From Fragilaria crotonensis (lineage: Eukaryota > Bacillariophyta > Fragilariophyceae > Fragilariales > Fragilariaceae), in assembly GCA_022925895.1 (NCBI GenBank), contig JAKSYS010000810.1, positions 1 to 23,064 of the forward strand: a stretch of DNA of 23,064 nucleotides, written 5' to 3'. Shown one piece after another: positions 9,040 through 19,365 of the stretch. The notes under the pieces are model-generated. The model saw only the letters and a program-made list of their open reading frames with translations. It did no database searches and was not told the DNA's origin. A program made the position numbers and the translations under genes. Every line of letters begins with the position of its first letter. Within the stretch, counting starts at the first letter, position 1.

Positions 9040-10924
9040 TTACGCTGCGCCAGTCTCATTACGAAAAATAGTTTCGGCGTCTATTGCCAGGTCTTCCACC
9101 TCGTGGAACCAGAAGCCCGCAGCAAGCATGGTATAGATGCCAATTAAGGCTGTGCCCACAAGCCAGTTGGTAGTCCCACCCTGCAGGACTGCCGCCACGG
9201 CAATCACACCGAAAAAGAGACAGCACGTTTCGTAACCACCCATGAATAGGGTCATGGATCGATCAACAAACATTCCGACCAAGACGCAGCCCGGCAGCAC
9301 AAAGCAGGCTATTTGAATGGCGCTACCCACTGTTACACCAACGCAGAGATCCATCTCATTTCTGTAGGCAAAGAGAATCGCACTAACTTGTTCGGCAACA
9401 TTGGAAAAGAATGGTACAATGACCATGGACGTGAAGACTTCGCTAAGGTCACATCTCGCGGCGAAGCCGTCAATCGTATCCACAAGAATGTCGCTCATGG
9501 CGGAAATACAAAGAGTAATGATGAAAAGCCACACAATTCCGACACGGAACGACATGAGCGCTGCCAATAGCAAAAGTGAGCAACGGTGTTTGGTGTGCGC
9601 ATAGGCGAAATCACTTGAACGACACAAGTCAACTCACGTGGTCCACGTTCGTCGTTGGACAAATCCCTATGCGGATCTCCACCAACGTCCGTAACATTCG
9701 TATCACGCGACGTCTTTGACAGTATCACAACATCTTTTGCAGCGCCATTCGATGTGGTTGGTTCCACACCACGTCGACGCCTTCTTCGACTTCCCGTCTC
9801 CAGACTTGGAAGAGATTGCGATTCCAAGGCAGATTCTAAGGATTCTCGAAAAATTTCATCTCCTTCATTCTTGTTGTCGCTTTCATCCGAATCCGAGAGA
9901 TCCGAGTTGTCCATAGCACCCATCTCCAATCCAGCATCGGAAGTTCTGGACTTATTCAATGGGCCATGTTCCGTCGACGAATCCACCGTCGCATACCCTT
10001 GTCGTTGAGTTTCTCGAGAGAACAATTTCATACAAAAATTGTTGCGCGCGGCCCTCTTTTTTCGTCCGTGCCGAGACGTAAAATGTGGAGACAGAATAAG
10101 TAGGTTATCCGGTGTCTCAACAATATTCTCCTCCTCGTCGAATTCTTCCTTGTGCGTCCCGAGTTGAAAGAGGAGGTAGCATACATACATACCCATTAGA
10201 ACAACGGCATTCACTCGAGAAAAATGTAATTCGTCGGTTGATGGCATACCCTGAGGTGAATCTTTGTGTTGCATTTGTCCACTCATATTCAGCGACGCTG
10301 GCAATAGAGATCCGGCTGTCGCTACCAAGAGCAGTAGAACTGAAACATTACCAGATGTGATTCGTAACTCTTGAACTTGCCATCGAAGACCTCCAACCAA
10401 GCAGGACACACCAAAGACAAATAGTAGGTTGGTCAACATGGAACCCAGCATGGCAAGCTGCACGACACGGTAAAACCCAGACCGAAGGGCTGCTGTTGAT
10501 ATCAACAATTCAGGAGCATTGCCGAAGGTCGCATTCAGCAACGCGCCAATGGTTCCGTTGGTGTGTGCGGCGACTTGCTCCGTCACAAAGGATAGTCTAT
10601 AAAAAGGGAAACACGATGAGTGATGACGTGATGACGCGTTTCACAAACGAAATATAAAACACGACGCGAAAGCCAACAATACAGCAGCCCATAACTAAGT
10701 ACTCACCGTTCAGCACATGGAATCAAGGCCAATCCGGAGCATGCAAAGCAAACCGCTTCTCCCAAAAGCCCAGTAGCATCGCCCACCAATGCGACTGGTC
10801 CTAGCACCAAAAGCCATGTCAACCGGCTCTGAAATAACAAATCGGTCGACACCCAAATTTCTCGCATCAATATGGAGCCAAACTCCCAATACGTTGATCG
10901 AGGTTGAGTTACCGGATTCAACAT
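9040..10924 (-). CDS. CAX: Ca2+/H+ antiporter (CAX family) with a long acidic cytosolic-type loop
   Basis: Exons on the minus strand are 10924-10707, 10596-9638 and 9560-9040, giving 565 residues. Introns are 110 bases (GTGAGT...ATAG) and 77 bases (GTGAGT...GCAG). Repeat 1 carries GNAPELLIS at 98-106; repeat 2 carries PFFSNVAEQVSAI from 442, followed by DLCVGVTVGSAIQIACFVLP. Hydrophobic segments fit about 11 membrane helices. Residues 220-392 between the halves form a long Ser/Asp/Glu-rich loop with a GSRRRRRRG run. Known: CAX proteins move Ca2+ or other cations into vacuoles in exchange for protons, and the central loop is often acidic. Odd: the second motif is usually GNAAEH, but here it reads SNVAEQ, with Gln450 in place of the conserved His. 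Family is firm; ion specificity is open. Confidence 0.92.
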
Positions 10925-11610
10925 TGTGTAGAGTAAGCTTGTGTCTTGTGTGATTTAAGAATGTGCTTCTTGAGTACTCCAGAACTGTACGCCGTAAACG
11001 CTACAACGCCCTTGTGGAATCAACTCGAGATGAAGTTTGACCTTTCCAAAGCTTCGTGCTTCAGGCGTAATTCGTTCGCACTGACAAGGATGGAGATACC
11101 AGGTAACTCAAATCAGGGTCAACAGTCAACACGTAGACGAAGACTCCCAGGTAGCTTATTCGAAGTAGTCTCTCGTGCTGAGGGTCTTGACAACAATGAC
11201 TTGAGTTGTGCGTTCAGGAGTGACGGCGGTAATCACGAGTCGAAAGACGAGAATGTGTCCAAGGTCCAAAGGCTCGTGGGTATACTCGGAGTACTACCTA
11301 CACCCGTATCATACCAGTTCCCGGGTACATGTACTCCAGAATGTAGCTGTTGGTGGGAGTGTGGATGAGCGCAGCAGCTGGTGCGCCCTGCGCCGGCACC
11401 GTGTTGCCTCCGTACTACAAGTACTGCTCCACTCCGATGGCACTTTTGTGGAAGTGACCGTTACGCTCAAAAAATTCGATTTTGATTAGACACTCCCGAA
11501 TCCAGATTCAGACAGACAAACGAACGTCATTATGCAAGTAATCAGCAATACAGTAGAAAACGCTAGTATACCGTCCCCGTGTCACAAAAAATCTTTTCGA
11601 GAACAAAATC
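10925..11610. promoter_or_regulatory. Divergent intergenic region between the antiporter and FAN1; no gene seen
   Basis: About 690 bases between two divergent starts. GTAC motifs cluster at about 10974-10997 and 11290-11417. A 140-codon open frame at 10946-11368 has no domain and a composition like the surrounding DNA, so it is not called. An upstream ATG at 11532 opens a frame overlapping the FAN1 start and would hinder FAN1 translation if it is in the mRNA. Confidence 0.45.
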
Positions 11611-14600
11611 ATGGCACCATCGCCGCCTGTGCCGCCGTCGCCCATGGTCTGGGTGACGCAGGGGAAGACACAGCACTTGGCGCTTCTCCTGGAAGAGAAC
11701 AAGGAAAAGGCGTTGATTCGTTGGGATTCGAATCGCAAAGTCGAATGGGTATCGCTCACCAGTGTTGAGAAATACTTGCCTCCGAGACGAGGTCGTGGAC
11801 GAGTGGAGCCTGTGGAACTGAACCAACGAAAGGATCTGGTGAAAAGCGAGATCGACGTTTCCGTTGGAGATGATAACAATGATGATGAAGTGGAAGTTCT
11901 TTTTACCATTAACCCCCCAACCCCAAAGCGACCATTGAGCCCTGACGACAACGACGAGGACGCTTTAAGAAATTGCAAGCGTCGATTGCACTTTGGCATG
12001 TTGAAACGCACCGGGGAATCCAGTGATGATTCAGACAACGTTTCCTTAGACACACAGGAGGATATTGTTCTAGCAGACTTGGTGGCTGCGAGGGGTAAGG
12101 TAACGGACTCTGATGATAAACAATTGAATTGTTCTACAAAATCCGACGAAAACAATGACGCAGCTCCAACGGAGGAAATAAAAGGCATTAGTACAGAAGA
12201 AGAGATGAATGACGCGAAAGCTGATGCATTTGATAAGCCAGAAAATCGTATTGGTGGGAAACAAGACTTCGAAAAGTCCGATGCTGGTCATAGCGAGACA
12301 GTTGGAGTTGCATCCTCGCAGGTTGTACAGGAAGCTCGTGGATTGCCTAACTTTGATGCACTTGGTGAGTTGAATACATTCATTGTAGACGACGATGAAA
12401 GTAAAAGACTGACTAGCGCAGATGTGCTCCCCTCACCAAACACTGGTTTGCCGATGTCGTCGTTCACGCATAAATCGTCGGCCTACGTTCAGAATCTCGC
12501 CGAGATTTGCCACACCATAATGAATGATCGACGCTGGCGAATAGGGCATGGCATGAAACCCTTGTTTGCATGGGAATACGGTGATGATCTCATGGCCATT
12601 CTCACTCTGAGTCGCATGTATCAACCGCCAAAGCCCCCGCCAGTCAGGAGATCATGTGCCTGTCTACTTGGCTGCCAAAGTACTCACGCCGAAACGGATG
12701 GAGATGATCACACTGCTATAGATCAAACGAGTATCTTTACCGAGGAGATAGACGGGAACGACTGCGATTCCAGAGCCTTGAATACTTACTGTCGACTGTT
12801 CTACCGGAAAGGACCATGGTTTCGAATCGACGACATTTACACAAAATATTACGCTCCCAGGAGGACTTCAAGAGGTGCTGATACTAACTCTAGTAATGGC
12901 CAAGACCAAGCCAAGCGCGCCGTCACGACCTATTTTGACGACATTGTCTTCCAGAAGGCGCTTTTGAACATGAAGGAAATGCTTTCTGATCTCAATCATT
13001 TACGAGATCAAGGTCTTCTACGAACATTCAGCGACGAGGAAGAATGTGGAACAATTGCAGGTTCGGCAAGAATTGATGGGAATGGAGCATTGCTCAGTGC
13101 CGACGAGCGGCGAGCTGTTATTGAAAAGATTGGAGGATCAAGGAAAAAGGCAAGCGCTTGCGCGGGGTCAAAGTTCAAAATGCCGAGCGAAAATGAAATA
13201 ATGAAACAGATGAGCCAGCAACAGTCGATTGCGGCTTGGTTTTTACCGTCCAAAGACCAAGAGCGTTCAAGACGCCTTCTCCCAGTTCGTCCACATGTGA
13301 ATCACGAAATACTGAGCAAGCTTGCAACAGCGGTTGTCATGACAGCAAGCAAAGTTGAGTACTTGCCTGCCTCGATTCTTCGTGCGAAGCTTATTGAAGT
13401 TAAGCAGTCTCTCTGTAACATCATTGACCAGCGCAGTACCAAAGCCTTTAGTTTTTCTAAGCTTGACACTTGCTATCGACTTCGAGAAGCGCCGCTTCGT
13501 ACGCTTCGAAGGTGCTGTCGTCTCTATCTTTGTGCCACCAGTGGCCCTGGCGATATGCGAGGTGATGGCACCAACGGTTGGAAAAGCATTCGAGATTCGC
13601 TTGAAGGGGGATCCGTTTGTCTGCCGATAGCACGATTCATTCCACCTCCAGGGGATTCGACGTGGAACACTATAGCCTATCCAGGCTTGTTGTCTCGGTT
13701 CGGATTAGCGCACTTCGGTTTCACAGACGCCTACGTGCACTTGCCAGTCTCAGACGTTTCTAGTAATGCTGACTTGAGGATGGAACAGGTCTTTTCGAAT
13801 CTACTTTCATTTCAGCTTTGGGAGTTGTCCGTTGAGATCCGTGCAAATGTTGACTACTTGATGGAATTAAACGAGCTGATTTTATATGATGAACGACGAA
13901 AGGTTCGAGAAGCCAAGGCCGAGGAGGACGAGAACAGAGTTCCGCGACGATCAGAAACGGAATCCTACTTGCTCGATGCTTCCGATAACGGTGAAAATGT
14001 GTCGAAGATACATGTTGACTTTCTGAACCTACTTCAGAAAACTTCTCGAGGGACTGTGATTTCTCAATTATGTATGGAGGCGGGAGTTTCCGACGGAGAG
14101 GGAAGCTGCGAGAGCGTCGTACAGGCAGTTGAACAGTCTATTTCTGGCGTCTTTCTTGGAAAGGGTCTCGACGCTACCGATAGTGACCCAATGACCGTTG
14201 GAGAAAAGCATGTCTTTCGGACGGATTGCGAAAAAGTGATATTTGTCATTTCTGTGATTCTGACGAACGTCTTCAACTTCTGTTATCAACGCATGCCACA
14301 GGAAGAGAAGTTGATCAAGACCCGGCGATGTTGGTTGAGACACATGTGGTGGGAGGGAGTCCTCGCGTATGTTCTTTGGGACTGCATCCCAGTTCTCGAG
14401 AAGCGTGGATTGTATGGCTTTGCCTCGCGTGCGTTGGAAGTGTTGGTTTTGGATCCTTTCAACCCGAGTGCTGGAGGCAAACTTGTCTAGGTGATGGTGG
14501 GTGGGGTATGTCGTTAGAGAGCGCACCTGTTGGAGATTTAATGATATCGAGACGTGCCCGAGGAAAGGCCATCGAGAGATTGATGATTGACTACATTCAT

Positions 14601-16124
14601 ATCCTACGCAGCGAGAGCAAGGTTCAGAGTGCTGGAAAACTGAAATCCGAGGAGAAGCCTTCACATGTCAAGAAAGGGAAACAGCCAAAAGCGAATTTAA
14701 CCAGTCAGTCAGCGGCTCTCAGGGTCAATGCACTGTGTACCAGAGTCCTCAACGTGGCGTCAAGCAGCGCTTTCATTTCCTTTTCAGCTATCCGAGCCCT
14801 TGCCAGGAGGTTAAAGAGGCCCTTGGACCACCTGCTGGAGGCTGGCGGTGGTATCGAGGCAAGGGAACTTGGGATGCGAATGCGAAACAATAGTAGCACC
14901 TCTGGACACGAAATAAAGTCTTACGTCGATTGGGTTCCTGCAACAGATCATGCCGTGGCTGTGGCACTGGGAGGGGCGCAAACTACCGCGGGATCCCGAT
15001 GTAGCTATGTTGGCTTCGAGGATACAGAAAATGGCATGGCAGATGCAACGTCTTTAAACGTCGAGCAGCTTGCTCTCGAGTACTATGCTACAGGGAGACT
15101 TCCACTTGGCAACGAAGAGCTGACTGGTGGGAAGTGGGAGGGGTGGCACGACGAAGGCGGCCGTCTCAGAACTCTCTTTCGAATCATGTGCGCAAGTCCT
15201 CTCCTCGGTATGGATGGGGGCTGTGGAATCAAAGACCCAAGCGATGCTAATAGCGAGCATTACACAGTTCATCTTGTCAAGTATCAAGGGGCCCCGTTCG
15301 ATCTACATGTTGGCTCCTGGAGTCACGTTAGAAATGGTAAGGCAACGCAGCGAGTATCCGGTTTTTACCACCGACGGTCTCAGAGAATCGAAGCATTCCT
15401 GGCCAGACTTGAGAAGTCAAACCCCCAAGAACTGTGTGATTGCGTCTACGATTCTATCAAAGCCAGAGTCTTGGTTGCCAGGGCATCCTTACATTCCAAT
15501 GCGACGCTGGTGCGGGATATTCAACAGATGAGAACTCTCTCAATGCTAGCTGCAGGATTCGGCGGTAAACATCTCGCAGCGGCCTTCCGTTGTATGGTGT
15601 ACGACTATCGACACTTCAGTGGAGGCTTGCCAGACTTACTCTTGACAAGGGCACTATATTCAGACACAAATGGCACGAAAGAGTTTGTTGACCTTGGCGC
15701 TTGGGTCGGTGAAGAGTTCACGGAGGAAGCCAAAGTGGCACTGACATCTGACAATCGGTCGGCATTGCTGAGTGACAAGGATGATGAATTCTTGGGATGC
15801 AGTAAAGTGGGTGATTCGGGTGCTGCTCGGTCTGCTAATCGATGGAATCGGCAGCAGGCACAGGGCGATGTGAAACGCGTGACCCCTATTCCAGACTTAC
15901 CCGCCAAGCTTGAACTGGCTCACAATGGACGCCCTATCGCAGTGCAGTGCCTATTCGTTGAGGTCAAAAGCCAGAACGATCGATTGGACGGTCGACAAGA
16001 AGACTGGTTGAACGTCTTGGATCGAGTTGGCCACGCACGAGTGTGCAAGTTTCTCAGCAAAACGAAATCTGCCACTAAAAGTGGCGAGCAGAAGCAGGAC
16101 AAAAATGCTAAATGCGAGGAATAG
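11611..16124 (+). CDS. FAN1: FAN1-type structure-specific nuclease (VRR-NUC) with a Tudor-like N-terminus
   Basis: Proposed exons 11611-14467 and 14518-16124 give 1487 residues, against about 1000 in human FAN1. Residues 13-56 (VWVTQGK...ALIRWDS..KVEWV..VEKYLPP) look like a small Tudor/PWWP-type barrel; no UBZ finger is seen. About 65-290 is acidic and disordered. FAN1 landmarks follow: YCRLFYRKGPWFRI at 393, LREAPLRTLRRCC, and the helical WWEGVLAYVLWDCIPVLEKR segment. The VRR-NUC domain shows NVEQLALEYY (Glu1135), GGLPDLLL (Asp1325) and FVEVKSQNDRL (Glu1434, Lys1436), the expected metal and catalytic residues. Known: FAN1 cuts 5' flaps and unhooks interstrand crosslinks. The 50-base intron (GTGCTG...GTTAG) is inferred because the two halves lie in different frames; its donor is weak. 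A roughly 100-residue insert separates the last two catalytic motifs. Confidence 0.88.
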
Positions 16125-17124
16125 TAGACAAAGCCTCGAGTTCCATCTTTTCCTCCTCATTTATTTTCGGAACGCCTCCGAGACCCACACTTTCCCTCCA
16201 CAAGCTTCGCATTTCGTTCATTCTCTCATAATAGCGCTCATGGAAGTCGCCCTCCGATTTGGGATTGTAGGTCAAAAAGACTGCTCTTCGCGGAAATGGC
16301 GAAGCATTCGGCGCCGATCGATGGGGGGCCCACCCACTAAAGACAAGAATATCCCCACCTTGGCATTCGACATTGTCGAACATCAAATCTTGCGCTACGT
16401 CTGGTGGTATCGCTCCAGCTCTTCCACCAGAATCCGGATTGTCGCCTTCTTGCGGTTGAACTACCGCGCAATGTTTTGATTCAGACCAATCACCTTTGCT
16501 GACCCGCAAGCACCCATTGGCTGCAGTCATATTATCGATTGCTACCATGACTGTGACAAAAGTCTGCGGTCCATCATCACCCAGAGCCACTCGCAACGAC
16601 GGTGTGTCGAGATGAGGTGCAAAGCCACTTCCACCAGGTGGTTTGAGATTTAGCTTTTCTTTGTATAGGACCATTGGTGTTTTGAACAGCGCCGAGATAC
16701 AGTCTGCCAAGTACCCATGACAAAGTTCCTTCCATTCTTCATGATAACTAACAAAGTTTTCAAGTCGCGTCAGGGTACGACGCTCCACAATTTCCCCGGA
16801 AGCCTTCATTACCTTGATGTTCTCAAACGTACGATCGCCTTTTACACCGTCGCCACCCCAGACCAACTCGTCCGTCAACCGCCTCATGAGAGATGAAGAG
16901 AGCGAAAGATTTTTCGGGAGCAGACACATGGATTCGTTTTTGTAGACGGCTGCCAGATTGAATTGCTCAACAACCGTTGCTGGGTCTTCAGCTAGTGTTG
17001 GCTGGGAATCTTCGTGCTCAATGAAAACTGTATCAAGCGATTTCAAACCCAACATTTCGCAGAGAGCCTCATCGGAGCTACCACCCACATCTCCATCACT
17101 ATCATAATTGCTTGCATCGTTCAT
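16108..17124 (-). CDS. Phytanoyl-CoA dioxygenase (PhyH)-like 2OG-Fe(II) oxygenase
   Basis: Counted from Met at 17124 the protein has 338 residues. The double-stranded beta-helix signature is present: APHLDTPSL gives His171 and Asp173 (iron ligands), and GWAPHRSAPNASPFPRRAVFLTYNP gives the distal His268 and Arg279/280 (2-oxoglutarate binding). KLNLKPPGGSGFAPHLD and AIDNMTAANGCLRVSKG are typical PhyH surroundings. Known: members hydroxylate lipids, osmolytes or small metabolites; the substrate cannot be read here. The frame stays open to 17481, but that part overlaps the MMS2 start on the other strand and has no homology; Met at 17208 is the alternative start. Its 3' end overlaps FAN1 by 17 bases. 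No signal peptide is seen with either start. Confidence 0.85.
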   Translation of the reverse strand: MNDASNYDSDGDVGGSSDEALCEMLGLKSLDTVFIEHEDSQPTLAEDPATVVEQFNLAAVYKNESMCLLPKNLSLSSSLMRRLTDELVWGGDGVKGDRTFENIKVMKASGEIVERRTLTRLENFVSYHEEWKELCHGYLADCISALFKTPMVLYKEKLNLKPPGGSGFAPHLDTPSLRVALGDDGPQTFVTVMVAIDNMTAANGCLRVSKGDWSESKHCAVVQPQEGDNPDSGGRAGAIPPDVAQDLMFDNVECQGGDILVFSGWAPHRSAPNASPFPRRAVFLTYNPKSEGDFHERYYERMNEMRSLWRESVGLGGVPKINEEEKMELEALSTIPRI

Positions 17125-17356
17125 AGTTGCAACAACACTACTAGCTCTATTGTCGCTCGGCGCAACATGGCAATGATCATAAATCAGTGGTGTGCTTTTT
17201 GTTTTCATGTCTCTGCCTTCCTTTTTATAAACTTCGGACCTCGACCCAGACGATGTCGAGTTCCACAATTGATAGAGCTCGCATTCTTCGAAAATCAGGA
17301 ACAAAAAGCAGGGGCCTGCCTGCTCGACTAGCGACTTGCTCCAAAATTCTTGGCTC
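17125..17356. promoter_or_regulatory. Probable bidirectional promoter between the PhyH oxygenase and MMS2 genes
   Basis: The two divergent genes are separated by 232 bases (148 if the oxygenase starts at 17208). The region must hold both promoters. A TATAAA lies at 17226-17231 on the plus strand, about 130 bases before the MMS2 start; no element is clearly placed. Confidence 0.4.
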
Positions 17357-17971
17357 ATGGCGTCACGGCCCCAGAGCACGATGCAACGTACGCCTGCAGG
17401 AGAAACAGTTATCGTCCCTCGAAACTTCAAGCTCTTGGAGGAGCTGGAGAGAAGCGAGAAGGGAGTTGGAGATATGTCCATTTCTTTCGGTCTTGTGGAT
17501 TCAGGTGATACTTTCTTGACACACTGGAATGGCGGGATCTTGGGTCCCGGCGGGGTGAGTTTTTGTATTGAAATTCATGCATTTGTCTATTTCAACAGAA
17601 ATATAATATCGTGTGAAATAGCGGGTCTAAATGGATTTATTCTGCCTTTTCCTGTTATCACCATAGTCTCACCAGTAAGTTCCCCTCGCGCTTTCTTTCT
17701 GCAGACACAACATGATGGCAGGTTCTATGAACTCCGAATTCGTTGCCCTGAAAAGTACCCAGCCGTTCCTCCTGAAGTTCGGTTCGTGTCGAAGATTAAC
17801 ATGACGTGCGTCGATCCCAAGACAGGCGTTGTCAACCCCAACAAGGTGCCAGCCATGCGAAGTTGGAATCGTAACTTAGGGATTGAACAAGTTCTAGGGA
17901 GTCTCCGTGCGGAGATGTGTTCGGAACAAAATCGCAGACTGCGTCAGGCTGCTGAAGGGACTACGTTTTAG
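17357..17971 (+). CDS. MMS2: Ubiquitin-conjugating enzyme E2 variant (UEV1/MMS2)
   Basis: Exons 17357-17554 and 17705-17971 give 154 residues, the usual length of the family. After a short Ser/Pro-rich leader comes VPRNFKLLEELERSEKGVGD, the family's N-terminal helix, then SFGLVDSGD, THWNGGILGPGG, YELRIRCPEKYPAVPPEVRF and VSKINMTCVDPKTGVVNP. The E2 active-site Cys region is replaced, as in all UEVs, and the C-terminus LRQAAEGTTF matches MMS2. Known: UEVs pair with UBC13 to build K63-linked ubiquitin chains for DNA-damage tolerance and signalling. The 150-base intron (GTGAGT...CTGCAG) has length 3n and no in-frame stop, so a retained intron would add 50 residues. The start at 17357 is preferred over an upstream in-frame Met at 17336 because MASRPQ leads directly into the fold. 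Confidence 0.92.
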   Translation: MASRPQSTMQRTPAGETVIVPRNFKLLEELERSEKGVGDMSISFGLVDSGDTFLTHWNGGILGPGGVSFCIEIHAFVYFNRNIISCEIAGLNGFILPFPVITIVSPVSSPRAFFLQTQHDGRFYELRIRCPEKYPAVPPEVRFVSKINMTCVDPKTGVVNPNKVPAMRSWNRNLGIEQVLGSLRAEMCSEQNRRLRQAAEGTTF

Positions 17972-18078
17972 GACACCAAGTCAAATAAAAACATTAGACT
18001 CTATCGGTAGTCTGTTTGAGACGAAATCTTTAAATCAAGCCTTGTTCTTTAAGCGTAAAGTCGACAAAATCGGCTTGT

Positions 18079-18984
18079 TTAATATCGTTCTTGCAGAGCT
18101 TCCTGTTCTGAGATGCCGCGACGTTGAAAGTAGCGAAAGCGAGCCTTGGCAAGCTTTTCGGCTCTCCGTTGATATAATGACATAGTAGGCGTTGTTTCAT
18201 TCTCCAACTCATTGTCGTCTGCGTTTGCTGAGGATGCCTCAAATCCGTCCAGAAAAGATGGCTTCGACGTTGCTGTATGTGCCTCTGCGTCGTCGGTCTC
18301 ACCCGCTGGTGCGAATCCATCCAGAAAGCTAGGACGAGATGTCTCGCCTGAATCCTGTTTGTCATCATCTTTCATTACTTCCTCCTTACCTCCCATGGAT
18401 GCATTCTTGCTCAAATTGCTGTAAAATCCGACCAGACCATCCTTTCGCTTTGTCACATCCACTTGTTCATCCCGACGACTCTGCTCTTCCTCCTCTTGTT
18501 TCCACAATTCCCGTTCTGCCAGTTTCTTTTTATACGCAGCCGTAATGAATTTCTCTTTTCCCAAGAAATCTGCTTCCTCCGCAGCTTGTTCCTTGGCCAA
18601 CTTACGTTCCAACGCCATGTCTCGTTCATAGTTGCGCTTGGCAGCTTTTTTCATCATATCGGATATGTACCGCGATTCTCGTTTAGGACTTTTTGGTGCA
18701 TCGCTGCCCGCCTTGCTTGTTGCTTCATACGTGCCATCAAAGTCGTACGAATCGAGTGCGGAGGAGGCTCGCCGCCGCAGAGCTTCCTGCTCTCGGAGCA
18801 AATCGCGATTCACCTGGTCACGACCAGTCTCGTCTTGATCGTTGTCGTCCTCGTCCTCGTCCTCGTCATCGCCAAAAACATTGGATTTCTTGACACTTGC
18901 AGAAGTAGTATTGAGACCAAAGGATAGCTTCGCCTTCTTTTGTTTTTGCTTTTCGGCTGCGGACAACAAGGAAATGTTCATCAT
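18079..18984 (-). CDS. NSRP1: NSRP1-like nuclear speckle splicing regulator (DUF2040)
   Basis: A single exon of 301 residues, starting at tandem ATGs. KLSFGLN at 19-25 and NVFGDDEDEDED at 35-46 match the start of NSRP1 proteins. The DUF2040 coiled coil spans about 105-194: SRYISDMMKKAAKRNYERDM, then FLGKEKFITAAYKKKLAER and DVTKRKDGLVGFYSNLSKN. The tail holds two copies of PSFLDGF (218-224 and 242-248) in an acidic, Ala/Asp-rich setting, and ends in a basic helix RRAEKLAKARFRYFQRRG. Known: human NSRP1 acts in nuclear speckles on alternative splice-site choice. Inferred: the same compartment and a splicing role here. It converges with MMS2, 107 bases away. Confidence 0.9.
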   Translation of the reverse strand: MMNISLLSAAEKQKQKKAKLSFGLNTTSASVKKSNVFGDDEDEDEDDNDQDETGRDQVNRDLLREQEALRRRASSALDSYDFDGTYEATSKAGSDAPKSPKRESRYISDMMKKAAKRNYERDMALERKLAKEQAAEEADFLGKEKFITAAYKKKLAERELWKQEEEEQSRRDEQVDVTKRKDGLVGFYSNLSKNASMGGKEEVMKDDDKQDSGETSRPSFLDGFAPAGETDDAEAHTATSKPSFLDGFEASSANADDNELENETTPTMSLYQRRAEKLAKARFRYFQRRGISEQEALQERY

Positions 18985-19365
18985 GGTCTAATGCATTAAA
19001 CAAGTGTATTCAGTGATGGGAGCCGGGGCGCGGGGAACACTCGCTATGAGCACTGGACGCTGCTCAAAAAATACTACGCTACTGTAGGAGAATCTGACAG
19101 TATCTCTTTTTTCTGGATGTGTAGAGTGTAGATGTGTAGATTATACTCGAAGTCTGCGAGTACTACTACATCACAAGATGATCCCGTGATCATTGCTGGA
19201 TTGCTGTCCCATACAAACAATCCAAGGCTACCAGGTCCTAGAGTACCAGGTACCAAGAGAAAGGCTAGAAATGATAGCAACCAGAGAAAAGGAAATGACA
19301 ATCGCAGAAACCCTAGAGCGTCCAACCAAGGATTCTCACAAAGGAGAGTCGAAAATCCACTCAAC
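18985..19365. other. Intergenic region upstream of NSRP1; no gene seen
   Basis: Lies between the NSRP1 start and the end of the next minus-strand gene. It contains short repeats of GTGTAGA at 19119-19140, the inverted repeat ATGATC...GATCAT at 19177-19192, and GTAC motifs at about 19160 and 19235-19253. A plus-strand open frame at 19132-19740 runs antisense to the final exon of the next gene and shows no domain. Confidence 0.45.

Noticed and set aside
10946-11368. 140-codon plus-strand frame between the antiporter and FAN1
   Set aside because: No domain and covers a GTAC-rich promoter-like region.
17125-17481. N-terminal extension of the PhyH oxygenase up to 17481
   Set aside because: It would overlap the MMS2 start and first exon on the other strand and has no family homology; a start at 17124 or 17208 is more likely.
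11611-18984. A dedicated DNA-repair gene cluster (FAN1, PhyH, MMS2)
   Set aside because: The genes are on alternating strands with ordinary spacing; the oxygenase resembles PhyH, not AlkB, so functional clustering is not supported.
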